DNA from: Aquanectria penicillioides
Lineage: Eukaryota; Ascomycota; Sordariomycetes; Hypocreales; Nectriaceae
NCBI GenBank assembly: GCA_003415625.1
Contig: PYIU01000002.1
Span: forward strand, 3,224,001-3,288,000
Direction of reading: 5' to 3'
Length of the DNA stretch: 64,000 nucleotides
Shown piece after piece: positions 49,061-61,763 of the stretch (within the stretch, counting starts at the first letter, position 1; every line of letters starts with the position of its first letter). The notes under the pieces were generated by a model, which had not been told where the DNA came from, did not search any database, and was given only the letters and a program-made list of their open reading frames with translations. The position numbers and the translations under genes were made by a program.

Positions 49061-52052
49061 TCATAACAGGTCATCCAGGTCATCATCCCATCCCAGCTTT
49101 TGGTAAATGGACATTGGTTTCGCCACAGGTACGTTCTCTTTCGTTCCAAGGTCGAGTGCTTCCTTTGGAACAGCCTTGATGGGAGTTGCAAAAACTCCTT
49201 CGTCCCCAGGTGAGGTAAAGTTAAATCTTCTGTGCTCCTTGATTGCGCTGTCCGGCACAAGAAATTCTTCAGCCGATCCCGATATGTTCCTTCTTTCCAT
49301 TAAAGGTGACCATGGCGGCTGCGAAGGCTCCTCGTTCTCAAGACGACGGAGGAAACTCTTTCCCTTTGTGGGCGTGCTGTCAATTCTGTCTAGTGTTGGG
49401 GATGGACTGTTTCGGAACACATCCCGGTGGCACCCTCGTAAGCCTGTAGATGGAATTTTCGAGGGAATGCTGGAAGGAGGAATGACTTCTTCCGTGCTCA
49501 GCAAAGGAATATCTGCTGCCGATTCGGACTTGGGAGCAAACGCGTCTCTGAATCTATTGTTCGCAGGTGTAGCCTTCACAATAGACGTGCCCAGAGAGCT
49601 TCGCGCTGGCTTCTTGCTTTCTGGATATAATGTCAGGGTTTTCGCTCTGGACGCTGCGTGGCGAATATTTGACTCACTCTTTGTGCTAAGCCCTGTCGCT
49701 GTTCGACGCTCTGCTGCATCCACCAACTCCTTGCTAACAACTCCACGTTGTGGCTTTCTTAGTGTTGAGATAGCCTCCTTTAGCTCAGCTTCGACCTGAG
49801 CCCTCTTTGTCGCTTTGCTCTCAGCCAAGTTGGCCATGCTGGTGCTCCGAGAAAGCGAAACGCTTCTTCTGTTCGAGAGATCGGCATCGCCCTTGACGAG
49901 TCCCCTCAATGCCGCGGGTTCACTGCCTTCCCGTTTGATTCCCGGTAGAGCTGTGGAGGTCGCAGAACGCATGAGTGCAATCATATTGCCCGGTCCTCTA
50001 GAGACGCTGCGCCTATGCTGCTGCTCTGTTGATAGAGCACGCTGGAGTGTTCTTGGTTGCTGGCCATGGCCAGGTCGCTTTGTGGCTGCCCCTGGCTTCT
50101 GCTCCCGTTTGCTCGATGATCGCTTCTGACTCCTCGATTTGGAAGGCTTCACAATAACTGGACCGCCGAGTTTTCGGTTGATGGAGTCACACAGTTCTGG
50201 GAGTCGTGCTGAGAAGCTGAGTTACAGTCAGTGTCTGAGATGGACTGAGGAAAATGTGCCACTTACAAAGGTACGATGACGTCCACACAGAAGTCTTTCA
50301 AGGGTTCAGATGATGCCTTCTGCTGCAGTGGGCCATCTCCCGGCTGGCTGGCAACCTGCGAATCCTCTAGTAAGAGCTGCTCATCAGAAGCAGTGGATTG
50401 CCAGATTGTCAAGCGGTCTGCGTGGACATCTACGAGTACTGGCAGGTTGTGCTTGTTTCGTTTCTTGGCGGGTGGGGGACCCATGCCTCCTTGAGACTCC
50501 ATGGCACCAGGCAATGGAGGAAGCTGGCTCTCCTCCGCATCCTCAACAACCCTCAGAGGAGTCAATGCCAATATTTCCAAAATGAGAATCATTTGAAGTT
50601 GAGTTTCTCGGGTTCGAAGCATCGAAGCTAGCGACTTGATCTGCTGGAGAGGCACACCAGTTTCGTCATCTTTCAGCTGGGGTTTGTTTGTCGCCCACCA
50701 CTTCTGGATGTGGTCTTCCTCATAAGGGTAAAGGCCATCCTTGCCAAGCTTCATCTTCTTGGTTCTGCGCTTCTTCTTTCGTCCTTCGTCGGAGCTGTCG
50801 ATTATAGTTTTCATTTTGGCAATGGCATCGGGGATAGTTTCGCGGTACTTTTTGTCGATTTGTACAGTAGTTAAAACAAGTGTCTTCAAGAAATCAACCA
50901 AGTCACCCATATCCAAATTGGACTCGAGATCAAGGTGGAAGGCAGAACGCGCCCGGGACAGTGGGCCTTTGGCAAAATACGCCAACGAACCCTGAAAAGT
51001 TAGCTTGATTCTACAATGCAATATGACAACATGTGAGAATACGAACCATAGAGCGATACAAGGCCTCGAAATACTGTGTCCTGATGTTCTCAAATATCGT
51101 CTCAGCTGTTTGTTGTGGGGTCTGTTCTTCGAGAGTTGGTGGATCAGAGGTCAACATAGAAGGCGTTGCATCCGTGTTAGGCTGAGGCTGGGTGTCTGGG
51201 AGGTCTTCATGCTTGAGGACAGGAGAGGGCAGTTGTGGTTCGACAGCATTGGTAACCGGGGTCTCCGCAGGTTCTTCATGCCGCATGGCATCGTCGAATG
51301 TTGAGGCAGATTGCGACCTCGGTCTTTTGCGGACGAGAGACTGGATAGCTTCGATCGCAGCTCTTTTCACTTTCTGTTCCTTGTGGAGTTGAGGTGTAGT
51401 GAGTGCCGTTGACGCGTTTTGCCCTCGTGATTCGGGTCTGGCTGCCGGCCGCAGACGGTCCCGACAGGTCGCGGTGGCGTGTGTTGACAGCTCATGAAGG
51501 TCGATCCAGGACCCGAGTCGGCATGCAATGTAGAGCCCATTGGCCTGTCTCTCAAGCGCGTAAACATTGCGGGTGGATTCGTATCGCGCAAGAAGAACGA
51601 CGGGAACTGAGCCCATGCGGCTTTCTAGGTCCAGGATTTTGATGTGAGACTCGAACAATCGGCCAGGGGGTAGTTCGGAGCTGGAGGCATTGAAATCGAT
51701 ACATGATAGAGATAGGTGTTTGCGAGGGAGAAGCATTAATGGCTGAAGGACTCGGGGCTGAACATGGAGGTTAGGAGGGTGCGGCTGTGGGCAGATATCA
51801 TATGTTAGCAACAGGTAGATCCAAGCTTCGGATACGCCAAACGAGGACAGCAACACCAACCTTAAGCGCAATGGATGGTTTCAGTAGGTGATCCATGGTG
51901 ACGGAATCTGCCCTCTTCCTCTTCCGCCCGTCAGAGGATGAAGGTGCAGGCCGGGAGACATCGTCTCGATTCAAGCTGCCCTCGGAGCTTGGCGTCAAAA
52001 TCCTCGACTGTGGACGCGACGCGTCGGTGCCGGCGAGGGCGGGAGAGGACAT
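49061..52052 (-). CDS. SLD3: DNA replication regulator Sld3
   Basis: Origin-firing factor that, in yeast, binds Cdc45 and, once phosphorylated by CDK, Dpb11, to turn loaded MCM2-7 into an active helicase. Exons: 51861-52052, 51047-51784, 50267-50991 and 49061-50216; 936 aa; every junction is in frame (introns 50-76 nt). The central Sld3 domain shows SLAYFAKGPLSRARSAF, RRTKKMKLGKDGLYPYEEDH, IQKWWATNKPQ and VPFFSARLPELCDSINRKL. The N-terminus (DHLLKPSIALK) matches the Sld7-binding end. The C-terminal 380 residues are disordered, rich in Ser/Thr-Pro (NSPSPTLDR, STPTKGKSF, PPWSPLM), candidate CDK sites. It ends GWDDDLDDLL. A second start (GTG) upstream at 52076 is not needed. It shares the window with MCM7, its functional partner complex. 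Confidence 0.93.
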
Positions 52053-52243
52053 GGAAGCGGCGAGATGCTCATTCACCGCATATCATTCTCTGGAATATGA
52101 AGAGGGTGTGAAAAGAGCTACCGGATAGAGATGTACAGACTAAACGGTAAAGCGTCGAATAATTGTTGATCATGGGGATGATGTGACAGATTGAACTAGC
52201 GAGGTTCTGGTGTAAAGTGGTTTTCCTGGTCAAGGGCGGCCAG

Positions 52244-52249
52244 ACGCGT
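52244..52249. promoter_or_regulatory. MCB-like hexamer upstream of SLD3
   Basis: ACGCGT about 190 bp upstream of the SLD3 ATG. The hexamer is expected by chance roughly 15 times in a window this size, so it is only suggestive. Confidence 0.3.
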
Positions 52250-52327
52250 AGCGGGCGCGCACGGTTCAGCAACAATAGCGAGTGACGTACGGGAGTTGGG
52301 CGGATACTCGTCCCTAGATCCGGGGCC

Positions 52328-52368
52328 TTTTTTTTTTTTTTTTTTTTTTCTCTCTCTCTCTCTCTCTA
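52328..52368. repeat. Poly-T tract and CT microsatellite
   Basis: About 22 T followed by roughly nine CT dinucleotides. Confidence 0.95.
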
Positions 52369-54210
52369 TCCCACCGCGCCCGGCGTGTCGCCCCACCACC
52401 ATAGCTTTTTGCCTCTGCCCTACCGACGGAGTAGAGCATATCCGCGTCCACTAGAGCAGTTCCGTCCAACTAACTTACACTCCAAGGCACATAATGGACC
52501 TCCATGCTTGACACACACCCAAGGAAAGTTTTCCAAGTTCGGACGTACTTCCGCATCAGTTCCTTCCTACGATGGCTTTAAGATGAAGATTTGTCAGATC
52601 GTCCCCCTTCAGCTGCAGGGATGCTTATCTTGATGGAACTGGTCAGGGCAGAGCGATGGTGAGACGAGGCTTACTGCCGCCGTCTCTTTACTATGGCGAC
52701 TCTGGCTATGATTGACATTGAGCATCTCGAGCTGAGTCCCCGGCCCCCCTCTCGCCATCCACGTCCGGTCGTCGGTCTGAATTGCTGGCTGTGTGGCACC
52801 AATGGCGTTATCAGTTTGTTCACCGACGCCCAAGAAAAAAGTAAAGAGGATAGAGAAAGAGGAGAAGATGAGTTAAATTGCGACAGCAGCTCCGGGGGGA
52901 CTGTCTCGGTAAGCGGATGCCGGCTTGCATTGTCTTTGCCCTCCCGAAGTTTCGCTTGGACGAGGCAACATCATCGCCCACGTGCGTGCCAGCACTCGAG
53001 ACACCCCAGGCGGCAAGTTGGTCTCTGGAACAAATCCAGAGACAATAGGGTTCGCTGGTGCCCGATCCCAAGCGAGGACGCATCGAGACTAAAGTCAAAA
53101 ACCATCAAGAGATATTCTTTCATGTGCACTGCTCACGCTCTTCGTTCTCCGCATGTCAACAAAGTAACCTTTTGGGAACCAGCGCAGGTGGCGCTCAGCT
53201 GGATGCCAAGCAGCCACCTTATCATGTATGTGGTGATTGTGCAGTACCTAGACTGCATTGCATCACCACCGGAAAAATCTCACCCTCCAAAAACTGGCGC
53301 AGGGAGAGGGAAGATGAGCGATGCGTTGGATAACGCCACCAACAGCAGCTGAAGCTGAGCAAGGCGGGGGCGTTGCTGAGGGCGAGGAAGGGAGGCCGTT
53401 GTAACCGTCAGCCTTAAAGCATAACCGCCTCAGCTGCTAACCGTTTTGCGGTGTTAGCTTTCGCATTGCAACTGTAACCCTGGAGGGAATTCCCGGATGA
53501 AGGTATCTCGCATTGGACTAAAAAAGCCGGTGGATAGAGATGCAGATGCAGACGTGAGTGGTAAGTTGGGGAGTTTGGCTGAGAGAGGAGCCCAAGAGAG
53601 ACATGTCACACATGTATCTCAGTGTACTTGCCACCGCGCATATTCATTTGCCAACCCATGGCCTGTGCTCCATGCCATGCCTAAGGGACAGGTAGGCGTG
53701 ACAAGAAGCTCGCGAGCCTTACGGACTACCTGGCGCAGCACAAGTACAGTATTATGCATTTGCAGCAAATGGGTGCTCGTCCTCGGGGCCGAACCCCCAA
53801 GGTTGAGGGGGGGTGGAATGGGTAGTCGGGAGGCAAGGAGTCGTCCTCCATCGCCAAATCAGCAGCACCATGTCGCACCAAAAACGCCCTCCCACTTACA
53901 GCAATTAGAGAAACAGGGTAAAAAAGCAAGGTGCTCGCCAATCCTTCTGCAGATCGTTTTTGCGAGTGCCTTCTAGGGCACACCCTCCATGCTCCCCGAG
54001 GCTCATCCGTCTATCCAGGGCGACGCAGTCCGTCCCAAACCGAAGCCCAACAACGAACAATGGCCGCTGATCCCCCTGCCTCAAAGCACCTAGTTAGTCT
54101 AGTGGAGATGGGGGCCAGCCAGAGATGGGGGCCAAAAAAAGGTGTTTGCGGATGTGGGGGCCGGAGCTTCCGGGTACCGGCCTCGGACTGGCCCGCTTGG
54201 ATCTCTATGC

Positions 54211-54257
54211 TTTGTTTTCCTTTTTTTCTTTAGAAAAAAAAAGAAAAAAAAAGAAAA
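54211..54257. repeat. A/T-rich inverted repeat
   Basis: A T-rich arm (TTTTCCTTTTTTTCTTT) is followed at once by an A-rich arm (AGAAAA...AAGAAAAC) and could fold into a hairpin with imperfect pairing. Confidence 0.7.
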
Positions 54258-55411
54258 CACTTTCTCCCTGTGCGGTGTAGATGCACAAACGAGTAAAAAG
54301 CGTGTGTGCGTGCGTGCATCCATGTGAGGCCAGGGGGTGGGAGGGGAGGGGGGGTGGGAGGTGTGATCCAGTGTGATTCAGTGTGTGTAACGCAGCCTTT
54401 GATTGTCGGCCATCGCAGCGTGGTGCACGCTGGTGTGGTGGCACCAACTGCTCATTGGGAGTGTGTTTCCCACGATGGGCCATGAACCTGGTTACCATTC
54501 CCCTTCGGGATCCTCCAGGTGATAGGAATGGAATGTAAACCTGAGTGCGGGACTCCTTTCGGGGGCTGCTAACTTTGGGGAGCTTGTCCGAAACACCACG
54601 CGGGCCAGCCAATCTCACTCTGCCTGCCCACCACCTCCTTCTTGGCAACTCACAGCTGATCGGGCTCTTCGATCCACTACCACCAAGACGGTTGATGTAC
54701 CGCAAATCCAGTGGCCTCATGATGATTTCACATCCCTCAGATAGTTCTTTGTAACAAATCATTTCCGAATCGGCATTTTTCATTGTCATGATTGGTTTCT
54801 ATCACCCCTAGCTGATTTCTTCCTTCATGTGCCCACTAGGTATGGCTCGTGGCCCCAAGCATACCCCGAGCTGTCTCCAAACCAACCTCGCACTCCTTTC
54901 TGAAGTCACGCCGAGTCCACCCAAACAAGCATATAGATAGGAAAAGGCAATGTCCCTGCCTGATTCATAGCACCCAAAATTTACTTGACATATCAGTGTA
55001 TAGCCACTCGTGTTGCTCGCTCCTTTTTGCCTGCCCGTGATCCCTGCCCACATCACCATTTGCCCATCCAAAAAGCGCCAATACAATCCATCCATTACAT
55101 TAGGGTATGATTCGCTGGTGTTCATTCATGAGATATTGTTGGTGAAAGAAAAGAAAAAAAAAATAAATGAAGATAACAAGTTTTCTTTTTACTCGCTCGT
55201 GGGGTAAAAAGCTTTCCTTCGCCGTTCTGAAACCAGAGCAAAGGAGCATTTCGTGTTCATCCATATTGTACAATGTCCAGAAGAAGAGAAGAAAAAAAAT
55301 TGGATGAGGATCGCTGTAGATGCTAGAATGTTGGTACAGCCATGTAAATAGTTGCGATTGAATGTTGTATGGCTGAGAAAGTTTCAAACGCAAGTGACGA
55401 AGGTGTGGTGT

Positions 55412-57199
55412 TTATTTCTCCACATGAGTAAAACTTGACGGCGTCATGTTCATGAACTGAACATGTCGGTGGCTTTGACCAGGAGAAGACTTGGCCGAGA
55501 CCGAGGCATCGGACCAGTTGTATTCAGCATTGCCGCCTGAGTAACCAAAGTAGTTGGGTCCCATCTGGGGGGTGTAAGAGGGCGTCTGAGGCTGGCTAGC
55601 ACAGCCATTGGTGATGTAGTTGGGTACGTTGTTTGACGCGCCAGGAACCTCAAAATCGCTTGGAAAACTTCCCAGCCCAGGGGTCACAAGAGGCTCATCA
55701 GATACGGATACATCGTACCCGGAGTTCAGAGCAAACATGTTGTCCATGATACCGGGTGTCGTGGGTGGGGTTCGCAGAGTTGGGTCGTGAACGAGAAGCT
55801 CTGATGAAAGCTTCTCGCCCACAGAGAGAGCGGATGACGCGTTGACCTCACACAGCCCTTGGTGGTTGGAAATTACAGGCGTGTTCGGGGTGGGTGGCGC
55901 AATGGTTGCCGTCGCGGCTGTGAAGCTAGGAGAACGGTTGAGCTGAAAGAGGGCTTCAGGGTTTCGATCAAAGAAAGGGCTTCGTGGTGTTCCGGATGGC
56001 TTGGAAATCCTGACTGTTCCAGTGGCAGAGGCAACACGGCGCATCGAGTTACCAACCTCTACCCGTCTTCCAATATCCACTGCTGTCCTCGGTCCACAAG
56101 CTGAAGAGCTGCGAGAGGAATTGATGGCCAGATGGGGGGGCCGGCGGTTGCGGCGCGAAGCAATGTCCATAGAGGGAGTCGACTTCATTGATGATTGAGA
56201 AGCAACGCTGGTCGATAGATTGTTCTCATCAAAATCCGATTCGCTGTACTGAGAGTACGAGTCTTGGGCCGAGTTCGGTGAGAGTCCGGCGGTTCCAGGA
56301 AAGCATTGTTGAGAGAAGGATGGTGTCGCTTCTCCCTCGCCACTGGGCATGACCAGTTGAGGAAATTGGGTGAAATCGGGGAAGGCAAGGCCGGCGTCCT
56401 GGATCTGGGTGTTTGCCTGGGCCATAGAGAGAAACCCGTTGGTCGAGTCCGGCATAAATGAGTGCGGGCCGGCCTCTTGCTTCAAGGACAAGTAGTCCTT
56501 GGCATCAACAGCGTCGAATGAGAGAGCACGGTCAGGAGTAGCGTGCGCTGACAAGTCGGGGGATGAACATGCTTCGGATTGACTGGTCTCACTGTCATGC
56601 TCTGGAGTCGCAAGATCCGCTGATAGACTCAGTTCAATAGTTTCACTCTTGATGGATGGTTGGCGTGGGTCAGGGAAAGGAGCACTGGAAGCAACGCGGT
56701 CACTATAGCGATCGCTGTCGGAGTGCTGGCCAGCCTCGACAGCGGCCTTCTCCTTCTCTAGCTTCTGCTTGGCGGCGTATTCACGAATGTTCTTCTCCTT
56801 CTTCTCACGTGCGCGTCGGTTCTGAAACCAGTTCTGCCATGCAGTCAGTCAACCATAACCCACAAGGACGATGGGGATAAATACATTGATACGAGCATTA
56901 TCAACCCTCATCGACTCAGCAAGAGCCTTCTTTGTGCTGCTGTTAGGCTTGTGATTCTTCTGGAACTCCGCCTCCAGGATTTCGACCTCCTCTTTAGATA
57001 GTCGAGGTTTTGTCTCGGTTGTTCGGGCCATCTGCTGATGGTGGATGAGGTGACTCTGCTGGGCATTGTAGAGTTCCATGGACTCCGGAAGATAGGCGGC
57101 ATAGCTTGGCAGCTGGGTATACCCAGCGAAAGCGTTGGTGGGGGCATTGTAGGCCCATCCAGACCATTGGGCCTGGGAGTAGGAGCCCATGTTGTCCAT
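55412..57199 (-). CDS. Homeobox transcription factor
   Basis: Fungal homeodomain protein of 578 aa. Exons 56885-57199 and 55412-56833 flank intron 56834-56884 (51 nt, branch TGACTGAC), which splits the homeodomain just before the WFQNRR helix, a usual place. The homeodomain is at about residues 60-120: KPRLSKEEVEILEAEFQKNH, then NSSTKKALAESMRVDNARIN and NWFQNRRAREKKEKN. The rest is Ser/Pro/Gln-rich and disordered, with repeated TP/SP motifs (TLRTPPTTPG, SGTPRSPFF) and a Gln/Tyr/Asn-rich end. The start (MDNMGSYSQAQWSGWAYN) and the general layout resemble the fungal Htf1/MoHOX2 group needed for conidium formation; that assignment is tentative, so no symbol is given. It is flanked by very long non-coding DNA on both sides, in keeping with a developmental regulator. 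Confidence 0.9.
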
Positions 57200-58024
57200 G
57201 ATGTGTGGGCAAGACTGGCACGGGCCGGTGTGAAGGCAAGAGTGCGTTGGCCGATGGGTACTGCTGGCTGGTGGTGGTGATGCTGTCGACCTTTGGGACC
57301 GTGAGTGGGTGTTGTAGCAGATCGGATGGTCGAGTGACTCCGCAGCTTGATGTCACGACGGCAAGTAAATAAAGAATGACTTGGTGAGAAGTGGGGGACA
57401 GGCAGAGTAAGTAGGCAAGAGCGGAAGAGGATGATGATGCTAAAGCAAGAGCAGGATCAAAAGGATACAGATGTACTGAGTGTGGTGGATGAAGCCGCTT
57501 GGGGATGGGGGATCGGGTCGTCTTTTGAACAATTACAGGTATCTTGAGAAGCGACAAGGGTGCGGCGGTTGTGAGACAGAGCTCACTCGAAAGTCTGCCC
57601 TCCAAGGATGAGGTCAACGGAGGAGGTCTTAAAACGAAGAGGGAAGAGCAGTGGTGGACCGGGTGGGAGGGGCGTGGGAGGTAAAAGAAGGAAAGACATG
57701 TACGCAGCCTTGGGAGCACCGGCAGTCGTCTGGCCCCGTCATGACGGGTCTGCGAGATGGCGTGTGGGTTCGCACCCGAGAGAGTGAACTGGGGTGACGG
57801 AGAAGCAATCAGGCCCGCCCCTGGATCCCTGGATCCCTGGAGCCCATCCGTGGCCCGTAGCCGGGGAGGAGATCACGTCCATCAAGGGCGCCCGGCACGG
57901 TACAGTACCCACGAGCCCGCCCGCCCACGAAGCAAGCCCAAGAGAGAAGAGCTTCCACGGATCCCAAACGCCCACGCCCACCAGGCCGACTTGCCCATGT
58001 GCATATGTGTGTACCACGCCTACG

Positions 58025-58110
58025 CCTGGGCCGGTGCCCACGCCCACGCCCACATCCATCCATATCCACATCCACATCCACATCCGCATCCACACATCCA
58101 CATATCCACA
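58025..58110. repeat. CACGCC/CATCCA minisatellite
   Basis: Tandem hexamers, first GCCCAC units, then CATCCA/CATCCG variants with ATATCCACA interruptions. Confidence 0.85.
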
Positions 58111-61100
58111 CGCCCAGAGGCGAGCGAGCGAGCGAGGCGTGTTGCGCGCCAGGGGTGGTGCCGGCGAGCATGTACGCATGTGCTCCGTGCTATGGAGAGC
58201 AGGGTTAAGGGCAGCGAGGGCCAAGTCGAGGGTTGAGGTACCCACAAGTCTTGGGTCCGCTGTGCACGACACCCTTCGACAGGTACCTGGCGCGACTTGG
58301 GACCAAAGTCTCAACTGCGCATCCCTGCCCCGACCCTTGCCTTCCCTAGCTTGGCAAACCTGTCCACCCTATCTCTCTCTCACGCTTCCTCCTTCGCCCA
58401 TCAACAAGGCTGCGCGAAGGCTGCGCGAAGCTTTTTCTTGAGCAGGGACACCCCCCGGGCGTACAGGGGAGCGGCGCTCATAGGATTTCGCGCCGCACCG
58501 GCCTGTGCTGCCGTCGTGGCGGCGCCCTGGCCATCCACTCAGGACACTCCCTGGCTCCGTCCTTCAGAGGAAACGCATGGCCGGGCTGGCTCGCCATGAG
58601 CCTGAGCTTGAGCCAAGATGGGGCTGCCAACTGCGCGGGATTGGGGCCCCGTTGCCCTCGCCCGTGCTGTGATGGAGGGATTGGTCCGGCGCGAGCTCAG
58701 GCCCCGAGGGATGCCAGCGGAGAGGGCGGCCCAGCATGTTGTACCTAGCTCGAGGGGTTAATGCACGACGCAAGTTGGCAGGGCCAAGTTCCAGGGCGGC
58801 GGCGGGCCAGCGCTGCCAACAAGTTTGCCCATCCCATCGCAGTTCGCCGTGGCCATCGCCTTTGCCCATGTCACAGTCTAAGTCCCGTCGTGTCGTCGGC
58901 ATACTGCGCCGCTCTTCTCAGAGGAGGGAGAGGGGGGGGATGACGCAGAAAGCTGTCTGACCAGTCGCCCAAGCAAACCGAAGAGCCCTAACAGGCCATG
59001 ACGAGAGACCAAAGGGCAGCTGAAGCAGGGGGAGAAACCCATCTACGGTGTAACTTCAACTGGGAGGCGCCGAGGCTGTGGAAACAAGCTGATTGATGCT
59101 AGGCGGGAGAACACGGCCGAGTCGGTGCCGTTGGGGACGGAGGGTCTGAAAGGCGCGCGCGCGCGAGATAACCTACGGCGCAGTGCGCTGTTGCAGTATG
59201 AGATGGGCATGGAGGTGGGCGCCCGAGAGGCTGGGCGACGCGGGGGCAACTCAACGGTTAGACCATAGCTCGAACAGTGCGAGGATGAACCGCCAGGGCA
59301 TGGCGCCTATGATGGAGGCCCTGCAACTCGCGTGGTTTTGACGCTGGAGAGGCACGGTCCCAGGCACCCACCTACAAGTTATGACAGCCAGTGCACAGTC
59401 GCTAACAGCTGCGCGCACGGAAGAGGAACCCGAGTCCCCCAGGTTTGGGAACACAAACAAAACACAGGAGTCAAGACTCGGGAGTCAGGAAACAGGAGGC
59501 CAGTGCAACGGGCTTGACTCGGCTAGGCTTGGCCTGTCGTCCTTTGCCTGACATCCATCCTCCCACATCTCCGGCGCTGTGGGATACCGACCCTCCAGAC
59601 GGTACGGTGATGTACTCCGTTCTGTTGTTCTGCCTTCCACTCCCGCTCCCACCTCCTCTTCGGATGTAGTTCAACGCAGGCGAGCGAGCTGTATGCCCAA
59701 TCGCCTCATAGGCAGAAATTGCAAGAGCCCCTCTCCAACTCGGGCCTCCTCGCTATCCTCGCTCCCCCGCCTGTCACTGCCCCTCCGCAGCGCTTCACCT
59801 CCCAGGGCAGGCACAGCGACCCCGAAACGAAACGGCTTGTTTCCTGTTTCCTGATGTTCGTCCGCCATGCCATGGCGACCTATCCTCCGTGCCCACTCGC
59901 CGCCACCTCACCACAACCACCACCACCCATCCTAGCAGCTTCATATGGGCCCCCCTCATGGCCTTATCCATGGCCATGGCCACTTCTCAACCTTGATCAA
60001 CCGTGATCGATTCATTCGACCTGCGTTACATCCCTTGCTTTTTTTTTCTCGCCCCCTCTCCCGCCATCCACAGCCGTCATTCAATGTCTAGTCGTGGGTC
60101 TTGGCACACAGCTGACAGGTGCGCTGACACCCGCCATTGCGTGTTGGGTTTGTGTAGCGCTACTTCATCTCCTCGTTGCGCATCTGCGGTGCCGAGCGGT
60201 GCTGTGTGGTGCGCCGGTTGACCACCACACCATACATACTGGTACCCTCGTCCCTCGCTGGCTCGCAAGAAATGCTCCGCTTTATCGTGGTCCTGTTGAC
60301 TGCTGGGACGTACTATGCAGATAGACTCGGGGCCGCCTTGAGGCCATGGGTTTGGGGGCCGTCCGGCTGTGCTAACGCTTAGTCCTGTGGGTGCTGTCCA
60401 TAGTCCATACCGCTGGGGCCGGCGGGCTTAGGGGAGATGGCTCAGAAGGTTTGCCAAGCATGTAACCATCTCTCTCCTGGCTATGACGACTCATGATGCT
60501 GGGCCAAGTCGTTCGACCCCATGAGGGGCCCCTGAACCCATTGCACGTTCCTTGGGTGAGGTGAGCAACCAAAGTACAAAGTACAATGGCTCAATGCCCG
60601 AACCCCTGGCCATTCAGCTTGCTGAGGTGTCGGCCGCCGTCTCACTGTTTTCAAATGCTGTGTGCCATTGAGGCGACAACATCGGCAGCCTGCCCACACA
60701 CACAGCTGTCCGATCTGTCACCCCGTGTATTCTTCAGCTCAACTCGATTACTGCATTCGGCAAGTGCAGCGTGTCCCCCACCTTGGGCTGTGGTCGTTTC
60801 CGGTGACCCGCCCTGGCTGAAGGCCAGTCATGATGGTCTCCTTGCCCAAATCGTCGCTTAATCCATGTCGTTGATTCGCATGCTGCAGAGCACTCTTGAC
60901 GCAGACACAAGCGATGGATGGTCAAGGCCACATTGGGTTATGTTGACTTTCACCGGTCAGTCGAATCCCCCTCCGGCTAGACATCGACTGCATTTGCATC
61001 GTGCTCCCCAGGTCTCGGCTTGCATGCACGCACAACCATAAGCCCTGTCGATAATTCTCGTCCAGGCACTCGGAGATACGTCTATGCTATCCCCAGTGTG

Positions 61101-61540
61101 GTACCAGCCCTGACGTTGCAGGTGCACAATTTGCGGTTGAAGTCCGCATCGTACCAAAATCGGGAATCGTCCAATCATGTCCCAGATTGGGCAATCACCT
61201 TCGTCGTGGCCGGAAGACCTCTGAATGGACGCTTAACTTCCGTCCTGGTAGCAATGCTAGGCAGTATTGGGCATTTCCCTGAACAACACCTCACCAACCC
61301 CAGAGCCGCAAAGCCAGCGCTTCTTTGAGCTGCTCACCCTGTCCCTGTCTTCCGTCCTCATGGGCCCTAACGTGCAGGGCAGTGCCATGTCGCTGGGCTG
61401 GTCCTAGGTATCCTATCAGGCATGGCCTCTGGGCAATTTCACAGGCTGCTGCAGATTTCCCAGATGCAGTGACCCAAAGAGTCAGGGATCGTCGTTTATT
61501 CAGCACCAACATCCAGCGTCGCCCTCACCCCCTCATGTAC

Positions 61541-61763
61541 CTTAAGTACCTTATTGCATAAAGGCAAAATAAAATAAATATAAGAAAAATACATAAAATG
61601 CTATATATAATATATGATGCTTTAGAATATTCAATTTATTTATTGATGTATATAATATATTTTATACAAGTATGTATAAACATTTTTAATATATATCGAT
61701 TTTATTTTTCTTATTTCATTATTAATCCTTAAAAACTTCTTTATTTTGCTTTAGGTACATAAG
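61541..61763. mobile_element. Short AT-rich element with inverted-repeat ends
   Basis: A 223-bp block that is overwhelmingly A+T inside GC-rich DNA, with sharp edges. The left edge reads CTTAAGTACCT (61541-61551) and then AAAGGCAAAATAAA (61560-61573). The right edge, read on the minus strand, is CTTATGTACCT (61763-61753) and then AAAGCAAAATAAA. The two ends therefore match as near-perfect inverted repeats about 24 nt long with a short gap. It has no coding capacity. It could be a miniature inverted-repeat element or the AT-shifted remnant of a DNA transposon. No clear target-site duplication is visible. Confidence 0.5.

Larger units (their letters stand above)
52053..55411. other. Long intergenic region upstream of SLD3, downstream of homeobox gene
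   Basis: 3.4 kb. It holds an ACGCGT hexamer at 52244-52249, a poly-T/CT microsatellite (52328-52368) and an A/T hairpin (54211-54257). Open frames such as 52693-53352 (+) and 54205-54789 (-) have no recognisable domain and span low-complexity DNA. I see no supported gene. Confidence 0.45.

Noticed and set aside
52693..53352. 219-codon plus-strand open frame
   Set aside because: Starts with ATG but shows no domain, no repeats of a known family and no supporting splice structure; chance remains the better explanation.
54085..54110. TAGTTAGTCTAGTGG, similar to a tRNA A box
   Set aside because: No matching B box (GGTTCGANNCC) or cloverleaf follows within 100 bases.
57766..57778. GGTTCGCACCC, similar to a tRNA B box
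   Set aside because: No A box or acceptor stem upstream at the right distance.
57794..58441. 215-codon plus-strand frame with PTPTP and HIHIH runs
   Set aside because: Most of it is the translation of a hexamer minisatellite.
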